The translations under genes were made by a program, and so were the position numbers. The notes below the pieces were generated by a model that had not been told where the DNA came from, made no database searches, and worked only from the letters and a program-made list of their open reading frames with translations. From Ziziphus jujuba (Eukaryota > Streptophyta > Magnoliopsida > Rosales > Rhamnaceae): a stretch of 64,000 bases of DNA. The stretch's first letter is position 1; each line of letters begins with the position of its first letter. The DNA is taken from assembly GCF_031755915.1 (NCBI RefSeq), contig NC_083388.1, positions 7,439,001 to 7,503,000 on the forward strand, read 5' to 3'. Of the stretch, positions 26,317-38,845 are shown one piece after another.

Positions 26317-26428
26317 CGAATTGGGCCAGACCATTCATCACCCACCAATATAGCATTGGAGTCAGATATTGTGGCATTCGTCGGCCCAGCCAAAAATTTA
26401 TACATGCCTGTTTATGAGATGTGTTCCC

Positions 26429-26434
26429 AATAAA
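26429..26434 (+). terminator. Possible polyadenylation signal of the nine-exon GH3 copy
   Basis: AATAAA lies 113 bp after the stop codon at 26316. Position suits a plant near-upstream element; no transcript evidence. Confidence 0.4.
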
Positions 26435-26579
26435 TTTAGCATAGTTCTTAAATCTAATTTCTTAGAGCTAGTTTATCATCAAATTTGGGATTGGTGATGA
26501 TACTAGGTGTACAATGTTAATCTAATTTGGATAAACTTTTACCATCCCATGAGAGATCAAAATATCATGTTTGAAATTA

Positions 26580-28310
26580 CTTAATAAAATAAATCTATCC
26601 ACTTCATACTCTTTTTTTTTTTTTTTTTCCTTTCAATATTAAATTGGGGAGAGAGGATTTTTTTAGCAATAGAAATTATCAAACCCAAAACATGGATTTT
26701 TATTTTTTTGGGGGTACATTTCCTTTAATCTTGTTGCCTCAATAATGATTTTATGCCCAATAGCAAATATGAGTTGCAAATTTTTTTTTTACTCTTTTTG
26801 TGAATGACTATGAGCAGCATTTTGTGTCTTTGGAGAATGTTTCAGTTGCATATATGTCAATATATTAAATTACTTGCCTGATTAAATTTTGAATTTTTTC
26901 AGCAAAAAAAAGTTAAAATTTTGAATTTTGTGTTAATGTAAAAGTTTGTATGTTCTTCTCAGGGATTGATGTGACAATGCAGTGAGAGTGAGATAAATGT
27001 GGAAGGAGGATATTTTGCTGAATATTGTTGCATGGCTTGTTCAATTAATTTTGGCCATCTTCTTTGATCAGACGTTGGTGTTACCAATGGGCATCACGAT
27101 TTTCTGGATTTTTTTAATTTTTTTTATTATTAATTTTTTAACTCTTACAACTTGATTTCTTTCCATGCAAATCTAGATACAAAAGAAAATTCACATAGAA
27201 ATCAAAACTCTTGTGAGAAAGAGAGAAGAAGAGGCAAATTGAAGGGTATTTTTTTTTTATATATATAAAAAACATTTAAATTAATAAGATTAGTATGAGA
27301 ATTTCAATTTGTAAGAAAAAGCTGATGCGGGAAAAATTTTAATTTTTAAATGGATTGGATTTTTTCATAATTGGTTCAAGGAGATGGCATTGGTCCAAAG
27401 AACTACTTTTTTTTTTTCTTTTTCTTTTATTAGTTTATGATTTTTTTTCCCCCTTTTTTCTTGGCCTAGCAATCATAAGTTTTTCATGATTCATGAGACC
27501 TCCCCCATGTTACCAGGGACAAAAGTTTTCCACGTCCTAGGTCCCGAAGGGCACAAAGAATAGTCTCCTTTTGATACAGCTCAAAACCTTTCAAATCAAA
27601 TAAAAGTTTTATTTTTTCCGTTATCTTTTTCCCTCTTCTATCTAATTTAATAAAAAGGACGAAAGGTTCATATACTTTGTTTAGATTCTTGGGACTTAAA
27701 AAAAATAATATATTCATTAAGAAAACTTAAAAAAATAATATATTCATTAAGAAAACTAAAAACTAATCAATAAGTTTTGTTGACTAAGAAATTAATAAAA
27801 TACTCTTGTTCACTTATTTTTTTGGTCAATTAATTTACTTAGTACTAATCTATATCTTTGTAAATGGTACCAAATGTTTAATTAGAATGAGGCTCCAAAT
27901 CTATTGGAAAATTGCATATACTTTTATCACCCTTAAGGTTTGGGGAAAATATAAGCTGAATCATCTACCTAGATTTAAAAATTCATCATTTAATACTTGT
28001 GATAAAAGAAAAAAATTACCCTTTTGAAGTTAACTATAATAATAATGCCATGGATAAATAAAAGGTGTACTAACTTCTTGTTCAATTAATGTGGTAAAAT
28101 GATACGTTGTTATTATTATATTGACTTATATTAAATTTTACTTATTTAATAAAGATTCATTTATTCATATTTTTTAATAATATTGACTGAAAAATTATTA
28201 CAACTAGCTTTGAAGTTCTTTTTTTTTTATATATATATATAATTTTTTTGTGAATCAGATAGCTTGGAATTATTTACAAATGTTGGTACATCTATTCTTG
28301 CTCTCTGGGA
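26580..28310. repeat. Spacer module copy A of the GH3 cluster
   Basis: Begins at 'aaatctatccact' and runs through recognisable blocks: 'ttgggggagag'-type leader, 'tcttgttgcct', 'gatattttgctgaata', 'attcacata', 'catggttcc'-like AT stretches, 'ttaccagggacaaaag', 'cacaaagaatagtctcc', 'ctcaaatcaaataaaag', 'ttagtactaatctatatc', 'ggctccaaatctattgg' and 'ttattacaactagcttt'. The same order recurs near 28540-30310, 53195-54400 and 56640-59170. 27697-27755 holds a short local tandem duplication around 'aataatatattcattaag'. No conserved open frame; the copies behave as noncoding segmental duplicates. Confidence 0.8.
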
Positions 28311-28324
28311 ATAAGTCCTCTTGC

Positions 28325-28435
28325 TATAATAGTTGCTGTTTTTACTGTGGATACGGGGGAAAAAGAAAAAGAAAAAAAAAGTGGGGAGGAAAGAAATTGC
28401 TTGTTGAAGGTGCGCTTCAGATTCTTATCGGTCAG
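28325..28435 (+). pseudogene. STP sugar transporter exon 3 fragment (copy B)
   Basis: The sequence encodes IVAVFTVD, an A/G-rich insertion of about 30 bp, then GGKKLLVEGALQILIGQ followed by a gt donor. It aligns with the end of exon 3 of the intact STP gene (VTVDKWGRKKLLVEGAIQMLLGQ). The following 100 bp also resemble STP intron 3, showing genomic rather than retrotransposed origin. No other STP exon lies nearby, so this is a non-functional piece carried in the spacer. Confidence 0.85.
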
Positions 28436-31327
28436 GTAATTAACTAAATCAAATTTGTTTATTTTTATATTTATCTAAACCCGCCTAAAAATATTTATTA
28501 GTTTGACATTAATTATACTGTTTATTAGTTTGAAATTAAATCTATCCACTTTATACTCTTTTTTTTTTTTTTTTTTTTTTTTCCGCTTGCAATATTACAT
28601 TGGGGAGAGAGATTTTCTTTTGGCAATGGAAATTATCAAAACCAAAACATGGATATATATATATATATATTTTGGTTACTTTTCCTTTAATCTTGTTGCC
28701 TCAGTAATGGTCTTATGCCCAATAGTAAATATGAGCAGCAATTTTTTTTATTGTTTATTTTTTTGGTGAATGAATATGAGAAGCATTTTTTTTTTTTTTT
28801 GTTTTCGGTTGCTTGCAGGAAATATATTTAATTACTTGCATAACTAAAATTTTGAATTTTGTGTTCATATAAAGAGTTTATATACTGTTCTTCTCAGGGT
28901 TTGGTTTGACCATGCAGTGAGAGTGACATAAATGTAGAAGTAGGATATTTTGCTCAATATTGTTGCATGGCTTGTTTGGTTAATTTGGCCATCTTCTTTG
29001 GTCAATGCCACCAATATTGCGCATCAGGATTTTCTCTGTGTACGTGTATGTGTGTGTCTGTTTTTTTTTTTTTTTTTTTTTGGTACAAATCTAGATACAA
29101 CAAAATTCACATACTAATCTAAACTCTTGTAATGTTGCAGAGGTCAAAGAGAGTACGAAGAAAGAGAGCAGAAGAGGGAAATTGAAGGGTATTTTAAAAA
29201 AATAATAATAATAATAATTCATTTGAATTAATAAGATTAGCATGAGAATTTCAATTTGTAAAAAGAAAAAGGTTGATACCGGAAAAATTTTAATTTTTAA
29301 AATGGATTGGATTTTTTTCATAATTGGTTCTAGTATGGGACATTGGTCCACAGATTTTTTTTTTTTTTTCCTTTTATTAGGATTTTTTTTTTTTTTGGGC
29401 CTGGCAACCATGAGTTTTTCTTGATTCATGACACCCGATGTTTTGTTCCGTAGGGGACAAAGAATAGTCTGCTTCTGACACAGCTCAAAACCTCTCAAAT
29501 CAAATAAAAGTTTTTTTTTGGGTTATCTTTTTACCTTTTCTTTATAATTTCCATAGAAATGACAAATGGTTTCATGTACTTTGTTTGGATTTTTTGTAGG
29601 AATGGGTATGATCCGATTTCTGTGATACACCGTTTTTAACGGGGATGATTTTTTCTTGAAAAATTAGGATTACAGAAAAAATTCGGGACAAAGATTTAAA
29701 ATCTGAGTGAAAAATAGAGAATAAATATTCTGTTCCGAACTCAATCTGGTATATATTTATATATATTTATTTATTTTAATTTTTGTCTAGTTTTATTTAT
29801 GTACAATATTAATTTTTTTTTTTTTACAAATTTTAATACTAAGTTTTTAATTTTAACTATCAATATCGATGTATTTTATTATATTTTTATTATATTTTAA
29901 TTATTTTATTCATAAAAAAATTATATAAATGAAAAAAAAAAAAACCGTTCTGCTTCGTCTCTGATTAGGGAATCTCCGTTTCTATCCCGTCTATAAAATA
30001 ACAAAGAAAACCATAAAAATGGGATAGAAAATTTCCTATGAGGATGAAAATAAAATTTAAAAAATCGACCATGATCTATCCCATTAACATTCCTAGATTC
30101 TTGAGGATTAAAAAAAAATAATAATAGATTCGTTAAGAAAAGTAAAAAAAATCAGTACGTTCTGGTGACCAAGAAATTAATAAAATACTCTTACTCACTT
30201 GCTACTATTACTTTTTTGGTGAATCAATTTTCTTAGTACTAATCTATATCTTTGTAAATAGTACAAAATCTTTAATTTGATTGAGGCTCCAAATTTATTG
30301 GAAAATTGCATCGACTTTCTCCGCGTTTAATTGTTGGTTAATTTTTGTTGTTCTTTGGGGTTGTTTTTTTTTTTTTTTTTTTGTCGTTTTCTACCAATAT
30401 ATATATATATATTATTTATAAAAGTTATCTTCAAAAAAGAATTATTTAGCAAAGTTGACCCCCAACTAAAACGGTTCAATATTCATGGGATTAGGTGGGT
30501 ATACCCTTCCTATGACATATATATTAGGACAAAATAAAAAGTTTAGCCCGTCAACAACTCATGGTTTCACGGGCAAAAAAGTGAAAGGGAGATTAAAAAG
30601 TCTTAAGGAAGGAACATACTTTTTTTTTTTTTTTCCCCCAAAAAACAAAAAAAGAAAAAGAAAAAAAGATCAAGGACAGATGGATCATTTACCCTATAAA
30701 ATCATGGACATATGGATGGTGGAGCCTGGACTTAGTAATTCCTTGTTGTTGCCGTTAATTTGATTCAATTAAACTGGTAATGCATCCATGCATGCATATT
30801 GCAGACTTTTTTATTCACCGGACACACTAGATATATCTAATCAATTCTGCATGCTTTACAACACAAAACAACAAAGACTTCACTATTTTCACAGAAAAAA
30901 ATAAAATAAAATAAAATATTGACTTGACTTGACTTGACTAGCTTGGTTAGTCGTCCTTCATCCGCAATAATTGGCTGTTTTTCTTTTTTCCCTTTAATTA
31001 ATTAATTTATTTATTATTATTTTTTTTAATAATCTTCTCCATCCACTCACTAGTTTGTCAGTTGTCACCAGCGAGTATATCATCGACGGTCCTCCAGTAA
31101 CGGTGGGCGTTGTTGATAAATGGAGGAAATCAAAATGCTAAATAAAAGGGATACAAATTAATTAATAAAAATAATATGTTAATGCTATTAGATTATAACC
31201 CTGTTAAATGCTACTAGGTTATAATCAAGTCTTGCAAATTGGATCAATGACTTAGAATTGCATGCTTAGCCAAACGAAATATGTAGATGAACACATCATT
31301 CATTTGGGCAATATCCATCCAGCAAAT
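28436..31327. repeat. Spacer module copy B of the GH3 cluster
   Basis: Continues from the STP fragment through the same ordered blocks as copy A, then adds a 3' part missing from A: 'accaatatatatat', 'aaagttgacccc', 'caactcatggttt', 'ttgacttgacttgact', 'tcactagtttgtcagttg', 'agcgagtatatcatcgacgg', 'gttgttgataaatgg' and 'aaatatgtag'. This 3' part recurs at 54700-55440 and 59370-60200. A purine/pyrimidine-rich and T-rich composition gives only spurious short frames. Confidence 0.8.
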
Positions 31328-32714
31328 TAGGATATGTGTGGTCATATTTTTTGTTTTTTGTTTTATAAATATTAATTTCAAAATAAAAAATAAAAAATTA
31401 TTGTTTGCTGTTTAATGAGAACAATGAGCATTTAGCCATTAATACTTGAAAACAATTTTCAAAACTAAAAAATAGAAAACATGTTTGGCTAAACAATTTT
31501 TAAATTTTTTTAAAAAAAGTTTTTATTTTTTTTGTATTTTTTTTAACATAAAATGAATTTTTTCTTTTTTAACATACAAGGAACCTTATTTATAATATAT
31601 ATATAGCTATAATATATATATATATATATTAATGCAGTCACATATTAATGAATTATATATATAAAATATATATTAAAATATAATATAATATTTATTTTCT
31701 GTTGAATTTTTTTAATTATTATTAATTGATTAACATTATATGTAATGTTTATAGCTATATATTTTTTTGAAAATATTTAATTTAAACTCGCAGGTTTGTA
31801 TTAATTTCAATTTAGTCTCTCAAATTTTAAAAATTATAATCGGAACTATTATAGGGAATGTAGATGAAATTATTTTGAGGGGTGTGAATTAAATAATATA
31901 AAATAAAAATGAAGATTATTTGAAACTTGAGAGGAGGTAATGATTTTTTTTAAACCTATAGAATAACAGAAAAACAACGAAAAAGAAAAAGTAAAATTGA
32001 AAAAAAAATATCTGATAGAAATGGAAAATAAGAAAAAAATAATAGAATAAGGGAAAAATGGAAAACTAGGAAAAAGAACAAATTAGAAAAGAGAGAGAGA
32101 GAGAATATTTGATGAGGAAAAAATGGAAAAAAAAATAGCAAAATAAATAATTGATGTAAGAAATATTTGTAAAAAAAAAAATGATTAGAGAAGTAAGATA
32201 AAAAAATAAAAAATAAAAAACTAGTACGTACATAATGAAGGAAAGGAAAAAAAAAAAAAATTGATGTAACTTATAAAGGATTAAAAAAAAAGACGAATAA
32301 CTATTTTTTTAAGTTGTTCTATTAAAAAAAAAAAAGAGGAAGATAAAATAAGAAAATGAGAAAATTTAATTGGATAAATTTATCAAGGCATAATATTCTA
32401 TCTTTCTCTCTCTAAAGCTTTCTCTCTCTAAGATATTATAAAGAATTGAAATAATGTTTTCTCCCTACAATTTTCTCTCTATAAGATAGAAAAACAATGA
32501 AGAAACAAATCAAAATAATATGTATTTTATTATTTTCAAAACAGGTGAAAACATCATTTTATTGTTTTTCAAATTTTATTTTTTTTCCTATTTGTTTTCT
32601 AGAACTGTTTTTGAAAACTGATGGCCAAACAAGTAATCTTTTGTTTTGAAAACAGTTTTTTTTTTTTACAGAACAAAAAACTGTTTTAAAAACAAATGGC
32701 CAAACAGGCCCTTA
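31328..32714. other. AT-rich insertion in spacer copy B, possible transposable element of unknown type
   Basis: Compared with 61584-61630, the block 'ccagcaaatta' to 'tatgctccaaagacatg' is interrupted here by about 1.39 kb. The insert is extremely A/T-rich, and its right end contains 'ggccaaacaggccc' beside long runs able to pair with an upstream 'aaacagttttt'. 'gatggccaaac' phrases recur inside. The flanks may share 'ttag', but clear terminal inverted repeats were not found. No coding potential. Confidence 0.45.
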
Positions 32715-33250
32715 GTATCCTACTATGCTCCAAAGACATGTAAGCTTCAATTTTAATTTACATTCGGTGATGAGGAAAAAAATTATGGTTATTTGAGAGT
32801 ATTCACAAGCATATCTGGAATCTCAAGTATGCTTGTGAGTCCCACTTATACTTGTAAGCATGGAAACACATACTCTTAGCGCATAAAAGATTTACTTCTG
32901 GGGTGAGGGGAGTCAATATTTTACACTGGTGACTAAGGCTTTTTTTGTTTTTTTTGGTTAACGAGTGAAGAAGGCATTGAATGTTTTGTGGGCATGTGAC
33001 ATCAATTTATTAGGTATATCACTATACCTATCAGTGTCCTAGAAATTTTTAGTGAACAAGACTCATCATCTTATTAACAGAACACATTTTCTAGTTGTCA
33101 TGCCTAATTTTGACTCATAATTTGTTGTGCATGTTTACTGGCCTTGTTGGCGTGGTTAGTTTTGCAATTTTATTGCACAAAAAAAAAAAAAAAAAACTAC
33201 ACGTTGTTTGCTATTTCTATGTGGATGGTCATGGTCCAACTCCAAGTGGA
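32715..33250. repeat. Spacer block duplicated at 61624-62090
   Basis: Both copies share, in order, 'ctccaaagacatg', 'ggtgatgaggaaaaaa', 'cttgtgagtccca', 'ggggtgaggggagtc'-like text, 'cctagaaatttttagt', 'gactcatcatctta', 'gactcataatttgtt' and 'tgcatgtttactgg'. The first copy continues into 'gtggatggtcatgg', which also recurs near 63870. No gene supported. Confidence 0.85.
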
Positions 33251-33413
33251 AAGCAGGCATGTTCGCCGGAGAAATTAGTTACATACTTCGAACCTACCAT
33301 AGATGATCAATTTGAATGATTAACAATTTTAATATATATGCATATATATTAAGCTCATTGCCGTAAGCTCCACAACTTCCAAGAGAGAGAGAGGGAAAAA
33401 AAATCCTTGCAAG

Positions 33414-34129
33414 TAGAGACAGTAATTTGTGTTCACGTGTCAGATTCGTATCAACCTTTTTAATAATCGTATTAAAAATGCTTAATCCAATTCCGATCCG
33501 TTTATTAATCATGTCAAATATCTAAAATACTAATCTAACCTATTTATATATAGATCAACACGATAAAATACGATTACTTTAATGGATCGTATTAACTTGT
33601 TAACCTATTAACCTGAATATTGACTTGTTAATCTAAAAATTAACATATCTATTGAGATTAACCTATTAACTCAAAATTAACCTAGTAACTCAAAATTAAC
33701 CTATTTATTGAAAATTAATTTGTATATTAATATACCTACTCTACTAACTTGAATAGATGTTTTTATTATTGTTTTTAAAAAAATTAGTAATAGAAAACTA
33801 CTTTTATAACATTTATAAGTTTTTTAATTTATAATAGTTTTTACTTATTAAATATTATATTGTGGATAAAATTGTAATTTACAATTAAATTTAAATAAGA
33901 TATAATAGGTATATAATCGTGTCAAGTTGAAACTGATACGTTTAATAAATGGATTATAATAGGTCATTTTCGAGTTAAATAGATTAATCCGAAAATGACA
34001 CGATTAAGAATCGTGTTAAATGGATTGACCTGATTATGACCTAAATCCATTTATAATAAACTCAAACTTATTTATTTCGTATCATTTTCAAGTCGTGTTG
34101 CCGTGTTATTATCCAAATTGTCATCCCTA
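33414..34129. mobile_element. Non-autonomous hAT-like element (716 bp)
   Basis: Flanked by an exact 8-bp repeat CTTGCAAG (33406-33413 and 34130-34137), which is itself palindromic. The ends are imperfect inverted repeats: left 'tagagacagtaatttg', right (complement) 'tagggatgacaatttg'. 8-bp duplications with TAGGGATG-type ends are typical of hAT elements. The inside is AT-rich with many imperfect 'aacctattaac' and 'ggattgacctga' phrases and no transposase frame. Confidence 0.75.
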
Positions 34130-34966
34130 CTTGCAAGGCATATTTATTTAATGGTGATTTCTGAGTCAAAGTCAATGCAGGCTTTTCGAAACTCTATTTT
34201 AAATGGAATAAGTAGTAGCAAATTATAAACCAAAATACAAAATTGCATGCGCGGAGTTCAATTAAGACCAATGGACGAGCAAGTACTGGAACACATGAGA
34301 ATTCCAATATACAAAAATCCGGAGAAGCCGGTAGAAGTTCGAGTCGAAGATTTGCTTTTTCGTATGGAATTGAAAGAGAAGATTGGTCAGATGACCCAAA
34401 TTGAACGCCGAGTTGCCAACCCACAAATTGTTAGGGACTTCTGCATTGGTACCTCTCTCTCTCTCTCTCTCTCTCTCTCATGTGTGCTTCGTATACATTC
34501 AAGCACATTGCATATGAGTTTGAAACATCATATTATAGCTAATTCATGCATATTGCATATAAGTTAGGATCATCATATTATTAAGTAAAATACTAATGAT
34601 GATGATGATTTGTAATTTTATACAGAATATATATACATAACAGTAAAATTTCAAAAAATTGCTCCTTTAAAGTTTCATAGCGTTTTATTTTGACTTCTAA
34701 ACTCTTTTTTTTTTTTTTTTTTAATTTCCCCTTGAAATTTAAAAATTAAGGAATATTCAGAGAATTGTGGGGTATGCATGTATATGCAGGGGGTGTGCTA
34801 AGTTGTACTGGCAGCCGACCATTTAAGAATGCTTTGTCGGGTGATTGAGCTGAAATGGTGAACGACTTCCAAAGGGGTGCCGTTAAGTCACGGCTGGGGA
34901 TACCGCTGTTATATGGGGTGGATGCCGTACACGGGAACGGTAGTGTGCCTGGTGCCACTATTTTTC

Positions 34967-36020
34967 GAGAAAATCTTGGGTACCACGATGGTACCACGTC
35001 ATATTATACCACGTCAATACATTTATTGCCACATGTCACCTTTCTATTTTCAAATATTAAAATTTTGAAAATGCTTTCTGCATGTTCTAGAAGAACGGCG
35101 ATTTGTGTTCCAATTTAAGTTTCTCCTCCAGAAAATAAAATTTGGCTCATGAAAAAGCATGCTTAAAAAAAATGGATTCATTTACCCATTGTTAGCTAGC
35201 TATGTTTTAGTGTGAAAGTCTCTTCTTCCAAAATCATCTTGCATCCTTTTGCTTGACTTGGGTATTCTGCATTTTTCCATTTCTCTTTGGGCATCTTCCA
35301 AAATTATCTCATACTATCATTCAATTAACCTGGAAGGTATGATAATATCACTACTCATATAGAATCTTCATTTATATACCCTCCACTGCTTCATTTATGT
35401 TTCTTTATTTTAAGTTTTTACTTTTTAAATATTGGATATGCTTTAGGACCTTTGAATTCAAACACCTTTCTTATGTTCATTTTTTTAGCTAAATTGTAAA
35501 CGATGCACTCATTATATCCAATAGTTGTAAGCTTATTTTTATTTTTATTTTTAATATTTAGTTAGGGATGTTGTTTTAATCTGATTTATGTTCCTACATT
35601 ATAAATCATATCTATTCATTTTATATAGGATGGATGAGTTTATTGGAGGGATAGATGATGGTGAAGGAAGTGGCAATATACACCACGATGATACTGTCAT
35701 TTTGGACTACAATAAAGGTAGAGCTCATATATGTTACTTTTTAATATTTAATTGATATTATTCTTGTGATAATTAATTTTTTTCTGTCATGTGTCATTTA
35801 TATAATTAATTCAAATATTCAAAATTTTGTACGAAATATACTTTTTTTTAATCATTTTTTACAGGGAGGATTGATGAAAAAGAACTTGATGATGAAGAAC
35901 TAAAATTGGGAATTGAGGTCTTTTCTGAAGAAGAAGCTTATAATTTATGCAACATGTATGCTTTGAGGAAAAGTTTTAGTATTCGTAAAAGCACCATTCG
36001 AAGAGATGCACAAAGGAATA
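34967..36020 (+). repeat. Left inverted arm of the MULE
   Basis: Pairs with the right arm at 38846-39650. Shared features are the terminal 250 bp, an upstream block around 'ttcatttctctt', transposase exon 1 from ATGAGTTTATTGG, the intron after it, and the start of the next exon up to 'cacaaaggaat'. The left arm has about 280 bp (about 35341-35624) that the right lacks. Confidence 0.85.
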
Positions 36021-37873
36021 TACGACACCGAGAGTTTTTGTGCTCAAAACAAGGGCTTCAACATGATGGAGACTTAGGTGAAGTGAAAAAATTAAGAAGA
36101 TTATAGACAAGGACAGGTTGTAAGGCTTTAATTCGATTCACTGTGGATAACAGTATATGGAAAATTACCTATCTTAACCTACAACACAACCATGAGCTTG
36201 CTAATTTTGAAGAAAGACAATTTTTGAGATCAGGACGAAGAATACCACAAGGGCATGCACAGGTTATCAATTCTATGGTTGATGCAGGTATAAGAGCAAC
36301 AAGATCATATTCATACTTAGAAATGAAGTTGGTGGCGCTGAAAATGTTGGGTTCACTAAGAAAGATTGCCAGAACTTCTTACAGAAAAGGAAGGAAAAAG
36401 TGATAGAAGGAGGGGATGGACAAAGTTTGATAAATCATTTTAAGCATAAGCAAGCTGAAGATCCTAATTTTTTTTACACTGTACAAGTAGATCAACAAAA
36501 TCGGATGACTAATTTTTTTTTGGCGGGATGGTAGATCAAAATTGGATTATGAGTGCTTTGGAGATGTTGTTTGTTTTGACACTACCTTTCGAACCGACAA
36601 ATATAATTTAATTTGTGCCCCGTTTGTTGGAGTCAATCATCATTGGAAAAATGTTCTATTTGGTTGTGCATTTTTATTGGACGAAAGCATCGACTCATTT
36701 GTTTGGTTGGTTGAAACATTTTTAGAAGCAATGGGAAATAAACAACCAAAGACTATCTTTACAGATGAAGATAGATCAATGGCAAGTGCAATTGAAGTTG
36801 CACTTCCAAACGCATGCCATCGGTTATGTACTTGGCATATTGCTAAAAATGCTACTAAACATCTTGCTAGCTATCATGGTAATCCAGAGTTCAAGAAGCA
36901 TTTCAACAAATGCTTTCATGGTTGTTATACTGAAGTTGAATTTCAAGCTGCATGGGATGATATGATTTTGAAATTCAATCTTGATAGTCATCCATGGCTA
37001 AAAAAGCTTTATGCACTTCGGCAAAAATGGTGTCAAGCTTTTAGCTTAGATACATTGTCAGTGAATATTAAATCCACCCAAAGAAGTGAGAGCACAAATA
37101 ATGTCTTCCACCAAATTTCCACGAAAACTATGGATCTTGTGGATTTTGTACACCATTATGAGAATAAAATAGGAGAAATGCGACTAGCTGAGTTGGAAGA
37201 AGACTTCCGTTGCAGGAATGGCATGCCTCATCTCAGAGTAAAGAGTGGAATTTTTAAGCATGCAGCCAGTGAGTATACAATGAAAATATTTTCATTTTTT
37301 GAACAAGAGCTTATGAGTTGTTTTGGAGTGAGGATGACTGAAATTAGTAACAATGGTATTGATTATATTTATGAAGCATTTGAAGAAGGTTGCAAAAGGA
37401 TCTTTAAAGTTCAGTTTAGCTCTCTTACTTCTACAGTTTCATGTTCATGTAAATTATTTGAATCAATGCGATTATTGTGCTGTCATGCTCTTAGAGTGCT
37501 AGATTCAAAAAATTTTACATGTATACCTGAACAATACATAATGAAGAGATGGAGCAAAGAAGCAAAAAAGGGAATTGTGGCTAGTTATGATTTGTCTGAC
37601 TCACTTGATAAAGAGAAGAAATCTGCACAATCATTGCGTTTGAGTGAGTTGATGCATCAAGGAAATTTTGTTTTTAGTGTAGGTTCCCTAAGTGATTTGG
37701 GAACAAAGATCGTCAAACAAAAGTTAATGGAAGCCATGAAGATACTTGAAAATGATGAGGAAATTGCAAATGTGATGGGAAACTTGAACAAAAAAGATAA
37801 CCAGATAAATAATAATGTGTCATCCAATGAGTGTCCGGTGCTTAAACCCCCAATAATAAGAGCTAAAGTGTGA
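35630..37873 (+). pseudogene. FAR1/FHY3-type MULE transposase (frameshifted)
   Basis: Exon 35630-35717, then an exon from 35865. Domains in order: an acidic start (MDEFIGGIDDGEGSGN); an N-terminal FAR1 DNA-binding domain from about 35905 (EVFSEEEAYNLCNMYALRK, TRTGCKALIRF, HNHELA); the MULE catalytic core from about 36545 with VVCFDTTFRT, IFTDEDRSMASAI and HRLCTWHIAKNA; and a SWIM zinc finger CSCKLFESMRLLCCHAL near 37440. Disruptions: TAG at 36103-36105, a frameshift near 36325 and a poly-T frameshift near 36515. The 443-codon block 36542-37873 is still open. Transposase of this family gave rise to the plant light-signalling factors FAR1 and FHY3; this copy is inactive as it stands. A small downstream exon-like stretch at 38079-38165 may belong to it. 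Confidence 0.9.
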
Positions 37874-38036
37874 CAAATGCTTGAATAAAAAATAGCTTGG
37901 AGAAGAGGAAAAAGAAAAGTGCAAAAGTTGGGAGTTCATCTCAATCTTCAAGGCCTAATACTATGAGTTTTGGTAATTTCATTTTATTACTCGCTTTGAT
38001 GATTTAGTAGGTATTATTTCTTTGTTAGTTTAATAT

Positions 38037-38072
<36 letters not shown>

Positions 38073-38479
38073 TTGCAGTGAGTAACAATCAAGGGATAAC
38101 TAGTGACGAATTTCAAGCACCCACTAATACTCCAAGTCAATTGCCAACATTTCATCCATTCGGTGTAATTATTACAAAATTTATTTTTGAATTTTTTCCA
38201 AATATTAGTTAAACCTATTTAATTTTTTATTTTTTATTTTTTTTATTTATTTTTTATTTTATTTTAGAAAACTTCAAATTGGCATGTTGAACATCCTAAC
38301 CTTCACTTTATAAGAATGCTTTCAACAACAGATCAAATGCCTTACTTAACTCAGGTATTTATGGGAATTGAATGTATGTATGTTTACACTGAAGCTTTTA
38401 TTCTTTTGGTTTGAAAGTTTATAGTTAATTTATAAGCTACTATTATAGCTTTCCTCAACCGTCTCTTTGTGATGGAGGT

Positions 38480-38700
38480 GCAGAAACACAACAGCAGCAC
38501 GATATGCAGAAACATGCCAACAGCAGCAGCACGGCAGCAATACAGCAGCACCAGCATCAACACAGCAGCACCAACAGCAACAATGGCAGCAGCAGCAGCA
38601 GTAACAGCAAGTTCAAAGCAGCAACAACTTCAGCATGAACAGTAACAGCTGCTAAAACAGGGGAGAGCAAAGTGCTACAGTACCAGCCAAATATAACCCA
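38480..38700. repeat. Imperfect CAG/CAA/AAC trinucleotide repeat inside the MULE
   Basis: A run of cag, caa, cac and aac triplets, far richer in C and G than its surroundings, with clusters such as 'ggcagcagcagcagcag'. On the plus strand one frame would read as Gln-rich, but it has no proper start and ends soon. It sits between the transposase and the right arm. The block 38700-38845 that follows has LTR- or promoter-like text ('ctttatatatg' lies just after). Origin unknown. Confidence 0.75.
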
Positions 38701-38845
38701 GTTTAAATTTTTGTTGCTGTTAGCTTGCATGTGTCAAGGTTTACGTGAACCAAAGTACCAACAAACCAAAAACACACCGTTTTAATCTTTCTAGATAATT
38801 GTTTAAAACGCATCGTTTTCATCCTTTCGATTTATATACTTCATT

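Noticed and set aside
28250..28447. STP-like fragment as a possible second transporter gene
   Set aside because: Only the end of exon 3 is present; no start, other exons or open frame nearby.
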